From NCBI RefSeq assembly GCF_036373705.1, contig NC_089851.1, positions 59,503,350-59,567,349 on the forward strand: DNA of 64,000 bases, given 5' to 3'. The notes under the pieces are model-generated. The model was not told where the DNA came from, ran no database searches, and was given only the letters and a program-made list of their open reading frames with translations. Below are positions 49,205 through 59,330 of this stretch, piece by piece. This DNA is from Amia ocellicauda. Lineage: Eukaryota; Chordata; Actinopteri; Amiiformes; Amiidae. The translations under genes were made by a program, and so were the position numbers. Every line of letters starts with the position of its first letter. The first letter of the stretch is position 1.

Positions 49205-49490
49205 TATTTTTCAAAAAATAAGTAATGGTTATTTTTTTCACTGTTTCCTCAATATATTAATAATAAACTGTTTTATTTTTTTCTGCAAAATAAGTAAAGT
49301 TTACTTATTTATTTCTGGTTCATGTTTTTTTTTTTTTTAAATAAGTAATGGTTATTTATTTTTATCTTTCTTGTTCATTACTTTTTCTGAGAATTCTGAT
49401 TCTAGTAGTATGAAGAAATAAGTAATAGTTACTCATTCCTTATTTCTGTTTCCCTCTTTTTTTACAAAATAAGTAATGGTTATTTCAAAA
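49205..49490. repeat. Minisatellite of AAATAAGTAATGGTTATTT-like units
   Basis: Five diverged copies start near 49215, 49288, 49338, 49415 and 49467, about 50-75 bp apart. A further weak copy lies near 50,803. Many copies are self-complementary (AAATAAGTAA/TTACTTATTT). Confidence 0.65.
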
Positions 49491-49572
49491 ATCCCTGTTT
49501 ACAAATGTAAGGACTTATAGGACAACAGCATTACATACAGATAGATAACATACATTAGTTATTATGCTAACA

Positions 49573-50115
49573 AGTGTCCATTATAAACAATCTATTAACA
49601 AATAATTGATTATGTTATTGTTATATGATTATTACAAATTATAAATATATTAGACATTTTTATTTAAACATTTTTGCTATACTATGTAGTTTGCATGTTC
49701 TCCCCGTGTCCACGTGGGTTTCCTCCCACCGTCCAAAGACATGTGGGTTAGGTTAATTGGCTGCTCTAAATTGCCCTGTATGTGGGTGTGTCTGCGTGTG
49801 TGTGTTGCCCAGCGATGGACTGGGGTCCCGTCCTGGGTGTATTCCTGCCTTGTGCCCTTTGCCTGCCGGGATCAGTGCTCGGCGACCTTCGCCAGGATAA
49901 CTGGTTTCAAAAATGGATGGATAATAGCAGCAATTAACTGGCATGGCAGTTAATGATAATAGATTGATATCGGTGTGCAAATGTCATGTTATTATACCCT
50001 TTATTAAATATGTTATTAAATACCTTAAAACATATTATAGCAAAAAAGTTTAAAAATGTCTAATATATTTATAATTTGTAAAATTAATCATATAAGATTG
50101 TTTATAATGGACACT
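49573..50115. repeat. Inverted-repeat (foldback) element with a captured repeat
   Basis: The left arm (49573-49685) and right arm (50031-50115) are reverse complements over about 85-110 bp with small gaps; 'agtgtccattataaacaatc' pairs with 'gattgtttataatggacact'. Between them lies a fish interspersed-repeat tail. A foldback or MITE-like element with a later or captured insertion fits. Confidence 0.7.
49690..49930 (+). mobile_element. Fish interspersed repeat, 3' part (SINE/LINE-tail type)
   Basis: Begins 'gtttgcatgttctccccgtg', continues through 'tcctcccaccgtccaaagac' and ends in 'aaatggatggat', the hallmark tail of an abundant fish SINE/LINE 3' region. The tRNA-like head is absent. The ORFs across it are not genes. 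Confidence 0.75.
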
Positions 50116-50871
50116 TAAAATAAAGCATTACCATTATTCTTAATACATGGATACAAGATAATCAACAACATGGGAGGGCTTGAGAATCTGCTATGGCTTT
50201 GTGCAAGGAAATTTGGCACTGAATAAATGTTGGCTACGGCAAACATGCGCTGCTGTACAGGCTGACAGAGACACTGTGATGCATTTCTTCAATGAGTGAT
50301 GCTTACTTAATCTTTATTTCCATTTCCCAGTTTAAGGACACTTATCTCTACAGCATTACTTCAGTAGTTCACGCAGCCCCCTATAGAAGTCAGCGGAAGA
50401 TGTAGTGATTGAAGTAATGGAGGTATCTTGGCCTGTACACACTTGGCAGAGGGAACGACAGCCTGGCCATGGAACACCTACCCCCAGCTCCATCTTGAGA
50501 TTAGCGAGAGGCAGCAGTGATGCAGCGCTATGGAGCCTACAGCGCAGGGAAGGGACTTAATGCATGGTATCTCTGATGTAGTGCTTGTGTGTTTTTCAGG
50601 TCTTTTCTATAATGTGCTTTCTGTATTGTCATAAACCCCTGGCACTTTTTGTCACTGTTACTCTATATTGTTTTGCATTACATTCATAAAGAAAATAAAA
50701 CGAAAAATCTCTAATAGTGTGTGTCTCACTGGTTGTGTTTGTTCATACATCGATAAAAAACGTTTGGAAATACTATGAAAAGTAAAATGTAGATAACAAA
50801 TAAGTAATCATAAGTTATTTCTGTGTCCTATTCTGTAAAAAATAAGAAATGATTAGGCCTACTTATTAAGT
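50116..50871. other. Unassigned sequence
   Basis: Less AT-rich than its neighbours between 50,150 and 50,600, with an AATAAA at 50694-50699. No ORF or known element recognised; it could be a decayed transcript end or an unknown repeat. Confidence 0.4.
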
Positions 50872-50875
50872 GGTC

Positions 50876-51183
50876 ACTGAACAGTGTGCTCTCTGTCAAA
50901 AGCCAGCTTTTGGGCTCCTCTGCACAAGAGGGCTTTTGACCTCAGATGCTGTTGCCTGTGCAGCTGAAGGGAAATCAGACTGTCATCTGTGTGTTTTTCT
51001 ATAAAACAAATGTGTATTATGCAAGTTTGTTGTGGTTGTTGAGGAGGAGGAGGAGGAGGACATGTAGTGTGTTGTTGAGGAGGAGAACTTTGTGAAGCCA
51101 CTTGTTCAGTTGGCCCGTTGGTCTAGGAGTAGGATTCTCACTTAGTGTGCGAGAGGTCCTGTGTTCAACTCCTGAACGAGCCC
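50876..51183 (+). repeat. Solitary diverged copy of the tRNA-Pro array unit
   Basis: In opposite orientation to the array, this carries the trailer body ('gggctcctctgcacaag', 'aatcagactgtcatctgtgt'), a (GAG)n tract, 'acatgtagtgtgttgttgag' and then a tRNA-Pro. The 330 bp spacer of the array unit is missing. Homology starts about 25 bp after where the preceding tRNA would end and stops at the tRNA 3' end. It is much more diverged than any array unit. Confidence 0.85.
51112..51183 (+). pseudogene. tRNA-Pro-derived pseudogene, AGT at the anticodon
   Basis: 72 nt, aligned end to end with the array tRNAs. The loop TTAGTGT places AGT at the anticodon positions. There are mismatches in the acceptor (4-69), anticodon (30-40) and T stems (49-65 and 52-62). 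U33 is kept, unlike in B-class copies. Confidence 0.8.
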
Positions 51184-51204
51184 TAGGGCATGAAGCCGCC
51201 TGGT

Positions 51205-51895
51205 TTCGTGACTGGTGACGGTAGTCTTCTTGGGGTTGCTTTCCTCTACCTGCTTTTGCATTATTGTTCATCTGCACTGTGAAGTGCTGTTAAATGAGTT
51301 TTGAAACATTTGGCTGAATCTGAGCAGATAACATAGCCCTAAACATTTCAGAATTCATCCTGCTGCTTTTGTCAAAAGTCAACCAGTTCTCTTGACAGCC
51401 ATACATGCCCTTACCATAACACTACCTTCACCATGTTTCACAGATGAGGTGGTATGCTTCAGATCATGAGCAGTTCCTTCCCTTCTCCATACTCTTCTCT
51501 TCCCATCATTCTGGTACAAGTTGATCTTTGTCTCATCTGTACATAAGATGTTGTTCCAGAACTGTACAGGGTTCTTTAGATGTTTTTTGCCAAACTCTAA
51601 TATGGTCTTCCCATTTCCTGTTTAAATACAGAGGGTTTACCACAAGATGTACTCTGGTGAAGTGTTCTCTTGATTGTCGACATTGACACAGATACGCCTA
51701 CCTCCTGGAGGGTATTCTTGATCTGGCCAACTGTTGTGAAGGGGTTTTCCTCACCACGGAAAATATTCTGTCATCCACCACAGTTGTTTTCCGTGGTGTT
51801 CCTGGCCTTTTGGTGTTCCTGCGCTCACCAGTACGTTCTTATTAGTGGATTTGGCCTCACCTAATGTTTTTGCTCTCTGATTGGTTTGTTTTGAT
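51205..51895 (-). mobile_element. Tc1/mariner transposase fragment, central part
   Basis: On the minus strand it encodes pieces of a fish Tc1 transposase: the linker (RKTTVVDD), the first catalytic motif (TDETKINLYQNDGKRRVWRR), TAHDLKHTTSSVKHGEGS, and an end at QMNNNAKA where the family has a catalytic Asp in QMDNDPKH. Frameshifts and stops interrupt it. It abuts the solitary tRNA copy on the left and a fragment of the same family in the opposite orientation on the right. Confidence 0.8.
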
Positions 51896-51899
51896 ATCT

Positions 51900-52742
51900 A
51901 AGGCAAAACACCCCAAGAACAAGCAGGATCTAAAGACAGCTGTAGTGCAGGCCTGGCATAGCATCACCAGGGAAGAAACCCAGCATCTGGTATTGTCTAT
52001 GGGTTCCAGACTTCAGGCAGTCATTGACTGCAAAGGATTTGCAACTGATAGGGAGAAATTTTACTCCCTCAATAAACAGGCGGACAAGGAATACTCAGGA
52101 CCCGATTTAACTGAAATAATACCAAAATAGTTTATTCAGCTACAACTAAGTGCTCTGGAGATGGTCAGTCAGCAAGACACATCTAAGGTTTTTCTAAAGA
52201 ACATGCTATCATATACAAGATGACTCCCTTTGGTTGCTGGGCAACTGGATGATGTCAATGATGTACCCCAAACTTGATCACAGACTTCTCCTTTGTCTTC
52301 TGTTTTCTCTATAGCCTTGGATGAAAATGTTTTTCTAAAAATCAGCTACACAGAACTACTGCACCTGTCCTCTGCGGAGCAATACACAAAGCTTAAATTC
52401 ATACATGGGCTACACAATCTTACTGCAACAATGGTGCAAATATATTTGGCATTCGGACAGGCCACTGTCCCGCATCACAACCAAGTATTGAAACTCACAA
52501 TTTAATTAATGATTATGTTAGTTTGTCCAAATACTTTTGAGCCCCTAAAATTGGGGGGACCACATAAAAATTGGTTTAATTCCTACACCATTCACCCGAT
52601 TTGGATGTAACTACCCTCCAATTAAAGATGAAAGTCTACACTTAAAGCACATCTTGATTGTTTCCTTTCCAATCCATTGTGATGGTGTACAGAGCCAAAT
52701 TGACAATTGGGTCTGTCCAAATATTTATGGACCGGACTGTAT
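51900..52742 (+). mobile_element. Tc1/mariner fragment, transposase C-terminus and right end
   Basis: Residues KNKQDLKTAVVQAW, ITREETQHLVLSMGSRLQAV and IDCKGFA are the C-terminus of the family whose central part lies just to the left on the other strand. After an LTR-like insertion (52046-52477), the element's 3' non-coding end resumes ('caagtattgaaactcac', 'acttttgagcccct') and closes with the terminal repeat 'atttatggaccggactgta'. Confidence 0.8.
52046..52477. mobile_element. Solo LTR-like fossil inside the Tc1 fragment
   Basis: 432 bp beginning TGAT and ending ATCA, bounded by a 4-bp direct repeat CAAC (52042-52045 and 52478-52481). Removing it and one repeat restores continuous Tc1 sequence. 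No internal retroviral genes are present. An LTR family was not recognised; the length and target duplication fit an LTR of retrovirus or Ty3 kin. It is younger than the Tc1 that it interrupts. Confidence 0.55.
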
Positions 52743-52745
52743 ACC

Positions 52746-53200
52746 TGTAAAGAAGGACTGCCATGGCGGGGAACCCAGGTGCGGAGTGAGAGGTGGTCAG
52801 AAACAGGCTGTGGTCAATGCCGGCAAACCGTAATGTCCAGGGAAATCCACAAGTCCTGGTCGATAAGACAAGCAGGGGGTCAATGATCAGGCAAACAGGC
52901 TGGTATGGAGAATACGGGAATTGGTGGAGGAACACGTGGAGGTTGTAAACAATCAATAACAAAAGGATACAAGACTTAGCAGTGAATTAAAGTCACAGAG
53001 GGGTTTATATGTGTAGCAGAGAGGAGCAGAGGACGGTGAAGGAGAGTGCTGGTCCAATGGGAGTTCGAGGATGATAGAACAAGTGCACATGGTGCCGAGG
53101 AATGTTAAGTGGCTGATTGCTGGGGAATGTGAGGGTTTAGAATTCCGGTGATGCTGACCTCTGCAGGGGAGCTTGTGAATTGTGGGATACAACAGTGACA
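52746..53200 (-). mobile_element. Solo LTR fossil, probably Ty3/Gypsy-like
   Basis: 455 bp with TG...CA ends and a perfect 5-bp target duplication ATACC (52741-52745 and 53201-53205). Read on the minus strand it has a TATA-like 'catataaacc' box, as an LTR promoter would. Only the LTR remains, so the internal part was probably lost by LTR recombination. It inserted at the very end of the neighbouring Tc1. The ORFs across it are not genes. Confidence 0.7.
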
Positions 53201-53205
53201 ATACC

Positions 53206-53341
53206 ACTTGTTATTGTGTGTTTGAGTTTACTTGCATGGATTGTCTATTCATGTCAATATTAAAATTCCAAAGCATAACATTTATTCACAACATGCTTTA
53301 GTGTTAAATGTTTGATATGGCAGCGCATATAAAGGTGTATA
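53206..53341. other. Short unassigned spacer
   Basis: AT-rich sequence between the solo LTR and the next Tc1; nothing recognised. Confidence 0.5.
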
Positions 53342-54934
53342 CAGCTCTGGAAAAAATTAAGAGACCAGTGCACAATTATCAGTTTCTCTGGTTTTACTAT
53401 TTATAGGTATATGTTTTGGTAAAATTAACATTTTTGTTTTATTCTATAAACTGCTGAAAACATTTTTCCCAAATTCCAAATAAAAATATTGTCATTTAGA
53501 GCATTTATTTGCAGAAATTTACAACTGGACAAAATTACAAAAAAGATGCAGTGTTGTCAGACCTCAAATAATGCAAAGAAAATAAGTTCATATTAATTTT
53601 TAAACAACATAATACTAATGTTTTAACTTACAAAGAGTTCAGAAATTAATATTTGGTGATTTTCAATCACAGCATTCATGCGTCTTGGCATGCTCTCCAC
53701 CAGTCTTTCACATCGCTGTTGGGTGACTTTATGCCACTCCTGGCGCACAAATTCAAGCAACTCGCCTTTGATTGATGGCTTGTGACCATCCATCTTCCAT
53801 CCATCACATTCCAGAGGTTTTCAATGGGGTTCAGGTCTGGAGATTGGGCTGGCCATAACAGGGTCTTGATCTGGTGGTCCTCCATCCACACCTTGATTGA
53901 CCTGGCAGTGTGGCATGGAGCATTGTCCTGCTGGAAAAAACAATCCTCAGATTTGGGGAACACAGCAGAAGGATCAGAGCAGAAGGAAGCAAGTTTTCAT
54001 TCAGGACAACCTTGTGCATGGCTTGATTCATGTGTCCTTCACAAAGACAAATCTTCCCGATTCCAGCCTTGCTGAAGCACCCCCAGATTATCACTGATCC
54101 TTCACCAAATTCCACAGTGGGTGCGAGACACTGTGGCTTGTAGGCCTCTCCAGGTCTCCGTCTAACCATTAGATGACCAGGTGTTGGGCAAAGATGAAAA
54201 TTTGACTCATCAGAGAAGATGAACTTACTCCAGTCCTCTACGGTCCAAACCTTATGGTCTTTTGCAAACCTCAGCCTGGCTCTTCTTTGCTTCTCGCTTT
54301 TTTCTAGCTTTGCAAGACTTCAGCTCTGCCCCTAGGAACCTGTTTCGAACCATCCTCGCAGTGCACTTCACCCCAGCTGTGGTTGCCATTCTTTTTGTAG
54401 GTCACTTGATGTCATCCTACGGTTGTTGAGTGACATTCCAATGAGTTGGCGGTCATCCCGGTCAGTGGAGAGTCGTTTTTGTCTTCTGCTGGTAGCTTTG
54501 TAGCTTTGTTGTCCCCAATGTCTGCTGCTTGACCTTGTTCTTATGAACCACCATCTTTGACATTTTAAGAATGGAAGCAATGCTCACTGTATCCCTCTGC
54601 CAGTAAAGCCAGAATTGAAACCTAATTTTCTCAAAACTTTCCTTTTCAACTCTTTTGGCATGGTCAATAGTTATTTTCTGATTCCAATTACTTTTGAGGT
54701 TCTACTAGCACTGTTTTTGCCATCCAGCTGGTCCTAATGCAAGAGGATAGTGATATACTTTTCTTCCTTAAATATGATTTGGTTCAGGTGATCACCTAAT
54801 TAGTACCTCATTGAGTAGAATGAGGTGTGTCTGTGTTGGAATTCAACAGACACTGGCATGGAATGACTGCCATACATGTCGAGATGCTGATTTAAGAAAA
54901 ATGTGCAGTGGTCTCTTAATTCTTTCCAGAGCTG
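53342..54934 (-). mobile_element. Tc1/mariner element with both ends, decayed transposase
   Basis: 1,593 bp flanked by TA on both sides. The terminal repeats start CAGCTCTGGAAAAAATTAAG on the left and CAGCTCTGGAAAGAATTAAG on the right (reverse complement), about 90% alike over 30 bp. The transposase runs on the minus strand from about 54,640 to 53,670. Confidence 0.9.
53676..54640 (-). pseudogene. Tc1-like transposase, DD34E, frameshifted
   Basis: Readable blocks in order: an N-terminal region around RDDRQLIGMSLNNRRMTSSD, a first catalytic block near 54,210 (SDES), GSVIIWGCFSKAGIG, QQDNAPCHTARSIKVW near 53,930, and SPDLNPIENLW near 53,820. The second Asp and the Glu are 34 residues apart, the classic Tc1 spacing. 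Several frame changes separate the blocks, so it is inactive. Confidence 0.85.
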
Positions 54935-54957
54935 TATAAAATAATGAGGACCTAGTA

Positions 54958-55100
54958 GGGCAGCATGGTGGCATGGTGGTTAGCACTGCTGCCTCACCGG
55001 TACAGGGGTCTGGGGTTTGAGTCCTGGCTTGGGGGCTTGTCTGTGTGGAGTTCACATGATCTACCTCTGTCTGTGTGGGTTTCCTATGGGCACTTCAGTT
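54958..55100 (+). mobile_element. tRNA-headed SINE fragment
   Basis: 'gggcagcatggtggcatggt' starts it. It has a tRNA-like box A region (tggttagcactgctg) and box B (ggtttgagtcc), followed by 'tgtgtggagttcacatgatc' and 'gtgtgggtttcct'. It is the head of the repeat family whose tail is at 49690-49930. Confidence 0.7.
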
Positions 55101-55284
55101 ACCAGTTCTGTGAGAAGAGTGCAAATCTAAACAAACAAGAAGGTTCTTGAGTTTCAACTTCACTGCTGCAAACTGGTCTGTAATTCTGTGAGGCAAGAAT
55201 GATAAAAAAATATCTGTAAGGACTTGTAAGGTATGCATATTCCATGTTTTTACTGGTAATGGATTTTATGTAATTACAGTCACT
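55101..55284. other. Unassigned spacer
   Basis: No feature recognised between the SINE and LINE fragments. Confidence 0.5.
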
Positions 55285-55745
55285 GACTCCCTCAGCTGTG
55301 CTTGGGTGGCCTTCTTCTCCTCAGTCCTCATCCTCCTCAATCTCTCTGCAGAATTTGACACTGTCGATCACTCCATCCTCCTCTCCTGCCTCGCTGACCT
55401 TGGAATCTCTGAACTGCTATCACCTGGTTCTACTCCTACCTCAGCGACGGGACCTACCAAGTGACATGGCGAGGTTCCTCATCCACCCCCCAACCTCTCC
55501 TCACAGGTGTAACCCAAGGCTCCATTCTGGGTCCCCTCTTGTCCTCTCTCTACACTCACTCCCTGGGCCCCCTCATTGCATCCCATGGTTTCTCTTACCA
55601 TTTTTACACAGATGATGCCCAGATCTTCCTGTCTTTTCCCTCCTCCGACATTCTCATCCCCTCTTGCATCTCTTCCTGCTTGTCTGCTATCTCTGCCTGG
55701 ATGCACTCACACCACCTCAAGCTCAACCTCTCCAAATCTTTTTTA
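55285..55745 (+). mobile_element. L2/CR1-like LINE reverse transcriptase fragment
   Basis: Encodes AEFDTVDHSILLSCLADLGI, then in a shifted frame TPQPLLTGVTQGSILGPLL, ASHGFSYHFYTDDAQIFLSF and SAWMHSHHLKLNLSKS. This is the finger-palm region of a fish L2-like reverse transcriptase. The catalytic block reads FYTDD (Asp pair at 55611-55616) where the family usually has FYADD. At least one frameshift lies near 55,420. Both ends are missing. Confidence 0.88.
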
Positions 55746-55849
55746 CATTCCGTTAATTCCTTTAGAAATCAGGATAAATTGGGTAAAACCAGAAAAGCAT
55801 CTAATTAATTCTCATTCAGGAGTCAACATAAAAAACAGAAAAGAAACAG

Positions 55850-56015
55850 AAAACCATCCTGAGGTTCTGTGACACCGAAGAAGGTTTCCTACTGTTCACA
55901 GAGAAAGGGGAGCAATTGCTTGCCCCAGTGGAGGACCTTCTACGGCAGATGGGATTGAAGACTGTGGAGGAGATCGAACAGCTTCTCCCTGTAGTAGCAG
56001 ACATAACTATCCAAA
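55850..56015 (+). CDS. Exon-like ORF of unknown identity
   Basis: A frame through FCDTEEGFLLFTEKGEQLLA, PVEDLLRQMGLKTVEEIEQL and LPVVADITIQ is open, acidic and coding-like within AT-rich DNA. It ends at a possible GT donor (GTAAAA near 56,015). No family recognised; it could be an isolated or decayed exon. Confidence 0.3.
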
Positions 56016-56019
56016 GTAA

Positions 56020-57180
56020 AAAAAAAATGCAATCAATCTATTGCAATTAGCAATGAGGAGTAGCATTTAGTGCTATTGTTTGGCTCCAAACCAGAAGCCT
56101 ATTGGATGATGTGTTATTTTAAATAAGTATGTATAATATAAAAATAGTAACAGACTGATTTGTTTTTTTGTATACACATATTTTACTGTTTTAGTTTTTA
56201 ATTTACTTTTTTTTAATTAAGTTAATTACATGCAATTAAATGTGTGTGTATATATATGTTTCCAATTTTGTTTACTTTTTAACAAAATTAAAGTGTTCCG
56301 AAGCCCAACCCTGCAGCAACACCAGTCTATCACAAGGCAACTCTAATTATCTCTAATTAAGGACACAAGTCTAACACAGGGTAACTCTAATTCTAATGTT
56401 TGTTATATTTCTTTTTGATAATTTTCAAGATAAGAAAATGTACAAACAAATGATATATGCCAATATTCAGTAAATAATTATCCATTAAGTTTAATCTGAG
56501 GATTTTTACAGCTTTTCTTCTACCCCCAAAATTCCAACTCCTGTTACAACTTTGGTAGAAACATAGTATACATACCAGCCAATTAATTCCCTATATTATC
56601 CTTCTCTAATAGCCTTAGATTATTTTCCTTAAACACCTTTTTCAAATCGTTTAACGTTTCGATTATTTTCAAAAACTACTACTAGTAGCTTACTACTGTT
56701 AACAATAACTTACATGTACTTATAGTAACTTACATACTGTAGCATTGGGGGGGCATTTTATTGGTTATTATGAATTATTATTTATTATTTTGTTTTGTAA
56801 GGATAAGGGTGTCTGCCAAGAGATAAATAATAATAATCAATCATTAATATAAAACATTATACAGTTTATACAAAACATTAATACCGGCTCTTCAAAAAGT
56901 TTTACATTTATATTTATACATGTTATTTTGTATACTGGTAAGTTAGCCTTGATTGGTCTTTGTTCACATATTTTTCTTTTTAAGCTGTCAAAAGCAAAAT
57001 ATTCCATACCTCTGTTTTGGATAGCGTACAGTTGCTAATAATAATACAAACCATACATTTCATTACAATAACACACACACATATATATTAAGGCTGTCAG
57101 TCCATTCAAATATTTGATCGGTTAATCAATGGGCAATTGCTGATTAATCGGGCACTTATTAAAATAAAAACAACGCTGTA
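56020..57180. other. AT-rich non-coding stretch
   Basis: No gene seen. Two 'aactctaatt' words near 56,340-56,400 hint at a short local duplication. Confidence 0.5.
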
Positions 57181-57193
57181 ACATGAATGGTAA

Positions 57194-57216
57194 ATATATA
57201 TATATATATATATATA
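57194..57216. repeat. (TA)n microsatellite
   Basis: Uninterrupted TA run of about 11 units. Confidence 0.9.
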
Positions 57217-58460
57217 GGAATATATATTTAAAAAACACCAAATCATTATAATAAGCAAAATAAATTATAATTGCTACAGCAAATGGGTGCTCACAAATTA
57301 TACTGTAAACTACACTGCTCTTGTAAGAAAAGCATTGCATGCAAATGAAACAGAAAACCTTTCCTTGTCTTCAATATTTCCTTACAAATCGAGTTTGAAT
57401 CCAAAGTTTAGTTTCCCATTAGCGGCTTGTGACCCTGTAGTTTGTGTGCTGATACTGTACACGTGATGTGATCTTTTGCATGATTTGCCTTTATAATTTA
57501 ACTCTAGAAGTGCACGGCTGGTCAGTTTGACTGATTTCATTTGAATTACTATGTGTTCCTGAATACACTATGGATACCAATTCCTGACTTTTCCTAAATA
57601 TATGTATTAAATATGCCTACAGCATTTTAGCTGCATAAACGCAAATAAAGTTTTTTATTTGATCATTATTAAACTATAGTTTTGGCTCTTGTAGGTAGTT
57701 TGAAATGTCGGTGCTTCTAGTGTGTACTGTATACTAGCCAGTCATTATAATAGACATTTTTAATTTGTTTAAATCTGCTTGATAAATGATCTTTTAAGAA
57801 CTATACTGTGATGATTATATATATATATATATATACTGTGTCATTTATGTTGTTGTAACTTACCATTACATATAGTGTGCCTTCCAGATGTATGCATACC
57901 CCTGATTCAATGTAACAAAAATAGTTTTAGCAAAGAAAAGAGAACAATGTTGTTTTTTGTTTGTTTTTGTTTTGTTTAAATACATGCACACATGAAACAA
58001 TGTAGGACTATCAGTGTTAGATATCGCAAAAATATTAAAGTACAAGTTTTGAACAAATATGCAAATATGTTTTTGCGAAGTACAGTACTGAAACTAGTAT
58101 TGCTTTCATTAATTTCTGCAACAAATACTGAGTGTACACTTGCATAGATGTGAGTGAAGCCATCTTCTTTTTGCCAATGTACAGCATGGCAGAAGCTGCC
58201 ATAACTAAATATTCCTATACATATTTACACTCTTGATCTTGCTTTTCTCTTTCAAAACTCAAAACTTCACCATGTAGTCTCGCTCCCAAACACCCTTTAT
58301 ATAGCATGCAATTGCATCACGATTTAATCTGTATTCACCTGATTAAATCATGCAATTTCATGCATTCGGATTTCATGAAATCCAACAAAATTGAACACCT
58401 TCGGATTCCATGGAAATTTCATAGTGTATCGCAAAGCTCTTTACAAGAAAATATAGTTAA
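57217..58460. other. AT-rich non-coding stretch
   Basis: No gene seen; contains a second (AT)n run at 57816-57835. Confidence 0.5.
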
Positions 58461-58800
58461 TTAAATATTAAAACTACAATTAAGATAGACAATAAAACAA
58501 TACAATTATACTATAGTACTTACTACAGTAGTACAACAAATACTGTAGGACACTGTTGTATACCACACTAAACTTTTATACTATGGTATACTGAATAATG
58601 TGTGACATACGATAGTACACTGTTATACTACAGTATACTCTTGTTACGTGATATACTATAGTATCTTGTAATGTACTATAGTGCCTCCTACGGTACTTAG
58701 ACAAATATTGAACTACCCTGTTGTATACTATAGTTTACTGTAGTACCTTGTGATGTACTATAGTACTTAATATATTACATGTACACTGAAACATACTGCT
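58461..58800. repeat. Region dense in ACTATAGTA-like palindromic words
   Basis: About ten variants of 'actatagtac' / 'tactacagta' recur at irregular 20-60 bp spacing, often with 'ctgttgtata' or 'cttgtaatgta' between. Probably a degenerate tandem repeat or non-autonomous element remnant. Confidence 0.5.
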
Positions 58801-59173
58801 TACTGTACTTCCACAATGTTTCTCATGGAACTTTAGCATTCTAGATATAAATAATATCATCATTATTATTATGCTTTTACTTTGTATTGCCTACAGGTCT
58901 TACACATACTAGTACAGACTGTTACCGAGGGTCTGGTGGAGAGAAAATGGCCACCTATTCCTTAAGAAAATCATATTAATAAATATATCTTCACTTCAGA
59001 CATTTGTGACATTGCTATATTTAAAACAATTTATACAAATAACAGAATTAAGATAAAATGGTGGTGCAGTTCCCCTTAAAGTTTAAGCAAAACTTATTTT
59101 AGCAAATACATTGTTTATTCATTACTTGAATCGCTTCACATTACATAAATAAATGAATAAATGTAGTAGTGTT

Positions 59174-59330
59174 GACATAAATAAATGTCCATTTGAACAT
59201 GTATTTATGTATTAATGTATTGATTATTTTCACTGTAATTAAAATTTAAAACAAATTCGCAGTGAAAATAATAAATAAATGTTGAAATAAATAAATACAT
59301 GTTCTAATAAATACATGGAGATTTATTTAT
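59174..59330. repeat. AT-rich imperfect palindrome
   Basis: Left arm 'gacataaataaatg...attattttcactg' (59174-59235) matches the reverse complement of 'cagtgaaaataat...' (from 59260). Further 'aaataaatacatg' words extend to about 59,430. Confidence 0.6.

Noticed and set aside
49714-49980. ORFs across the SINE/LINE tail
   Set aside because: They lie inside a known fish interspersed-repeat sequence.
51112-51183. Functional tRNA-Thr (AGT)
   Set aside because: The body is tRNA-Pro-like with several stem mismatches; AGT arose by a single change in a decayed copy.
50874-51277. Two minus-strand ORFs over the solitary tRNA unit
   Set aside because: They run antisense through the tRNA pseudogene and simple repeats; one extends into Tc1 sequence.
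52642-53207. Minus-strand ORFs of 106 and 84 codons
   Set aside because: They fall within or across the solo LTR and the Tc1 end.
57122-57340. 72-codon minus-strand ORF
   Set aside because: It is driven by a (TA)n run coding Ile-Tyr repeats in AT-rich DNA.
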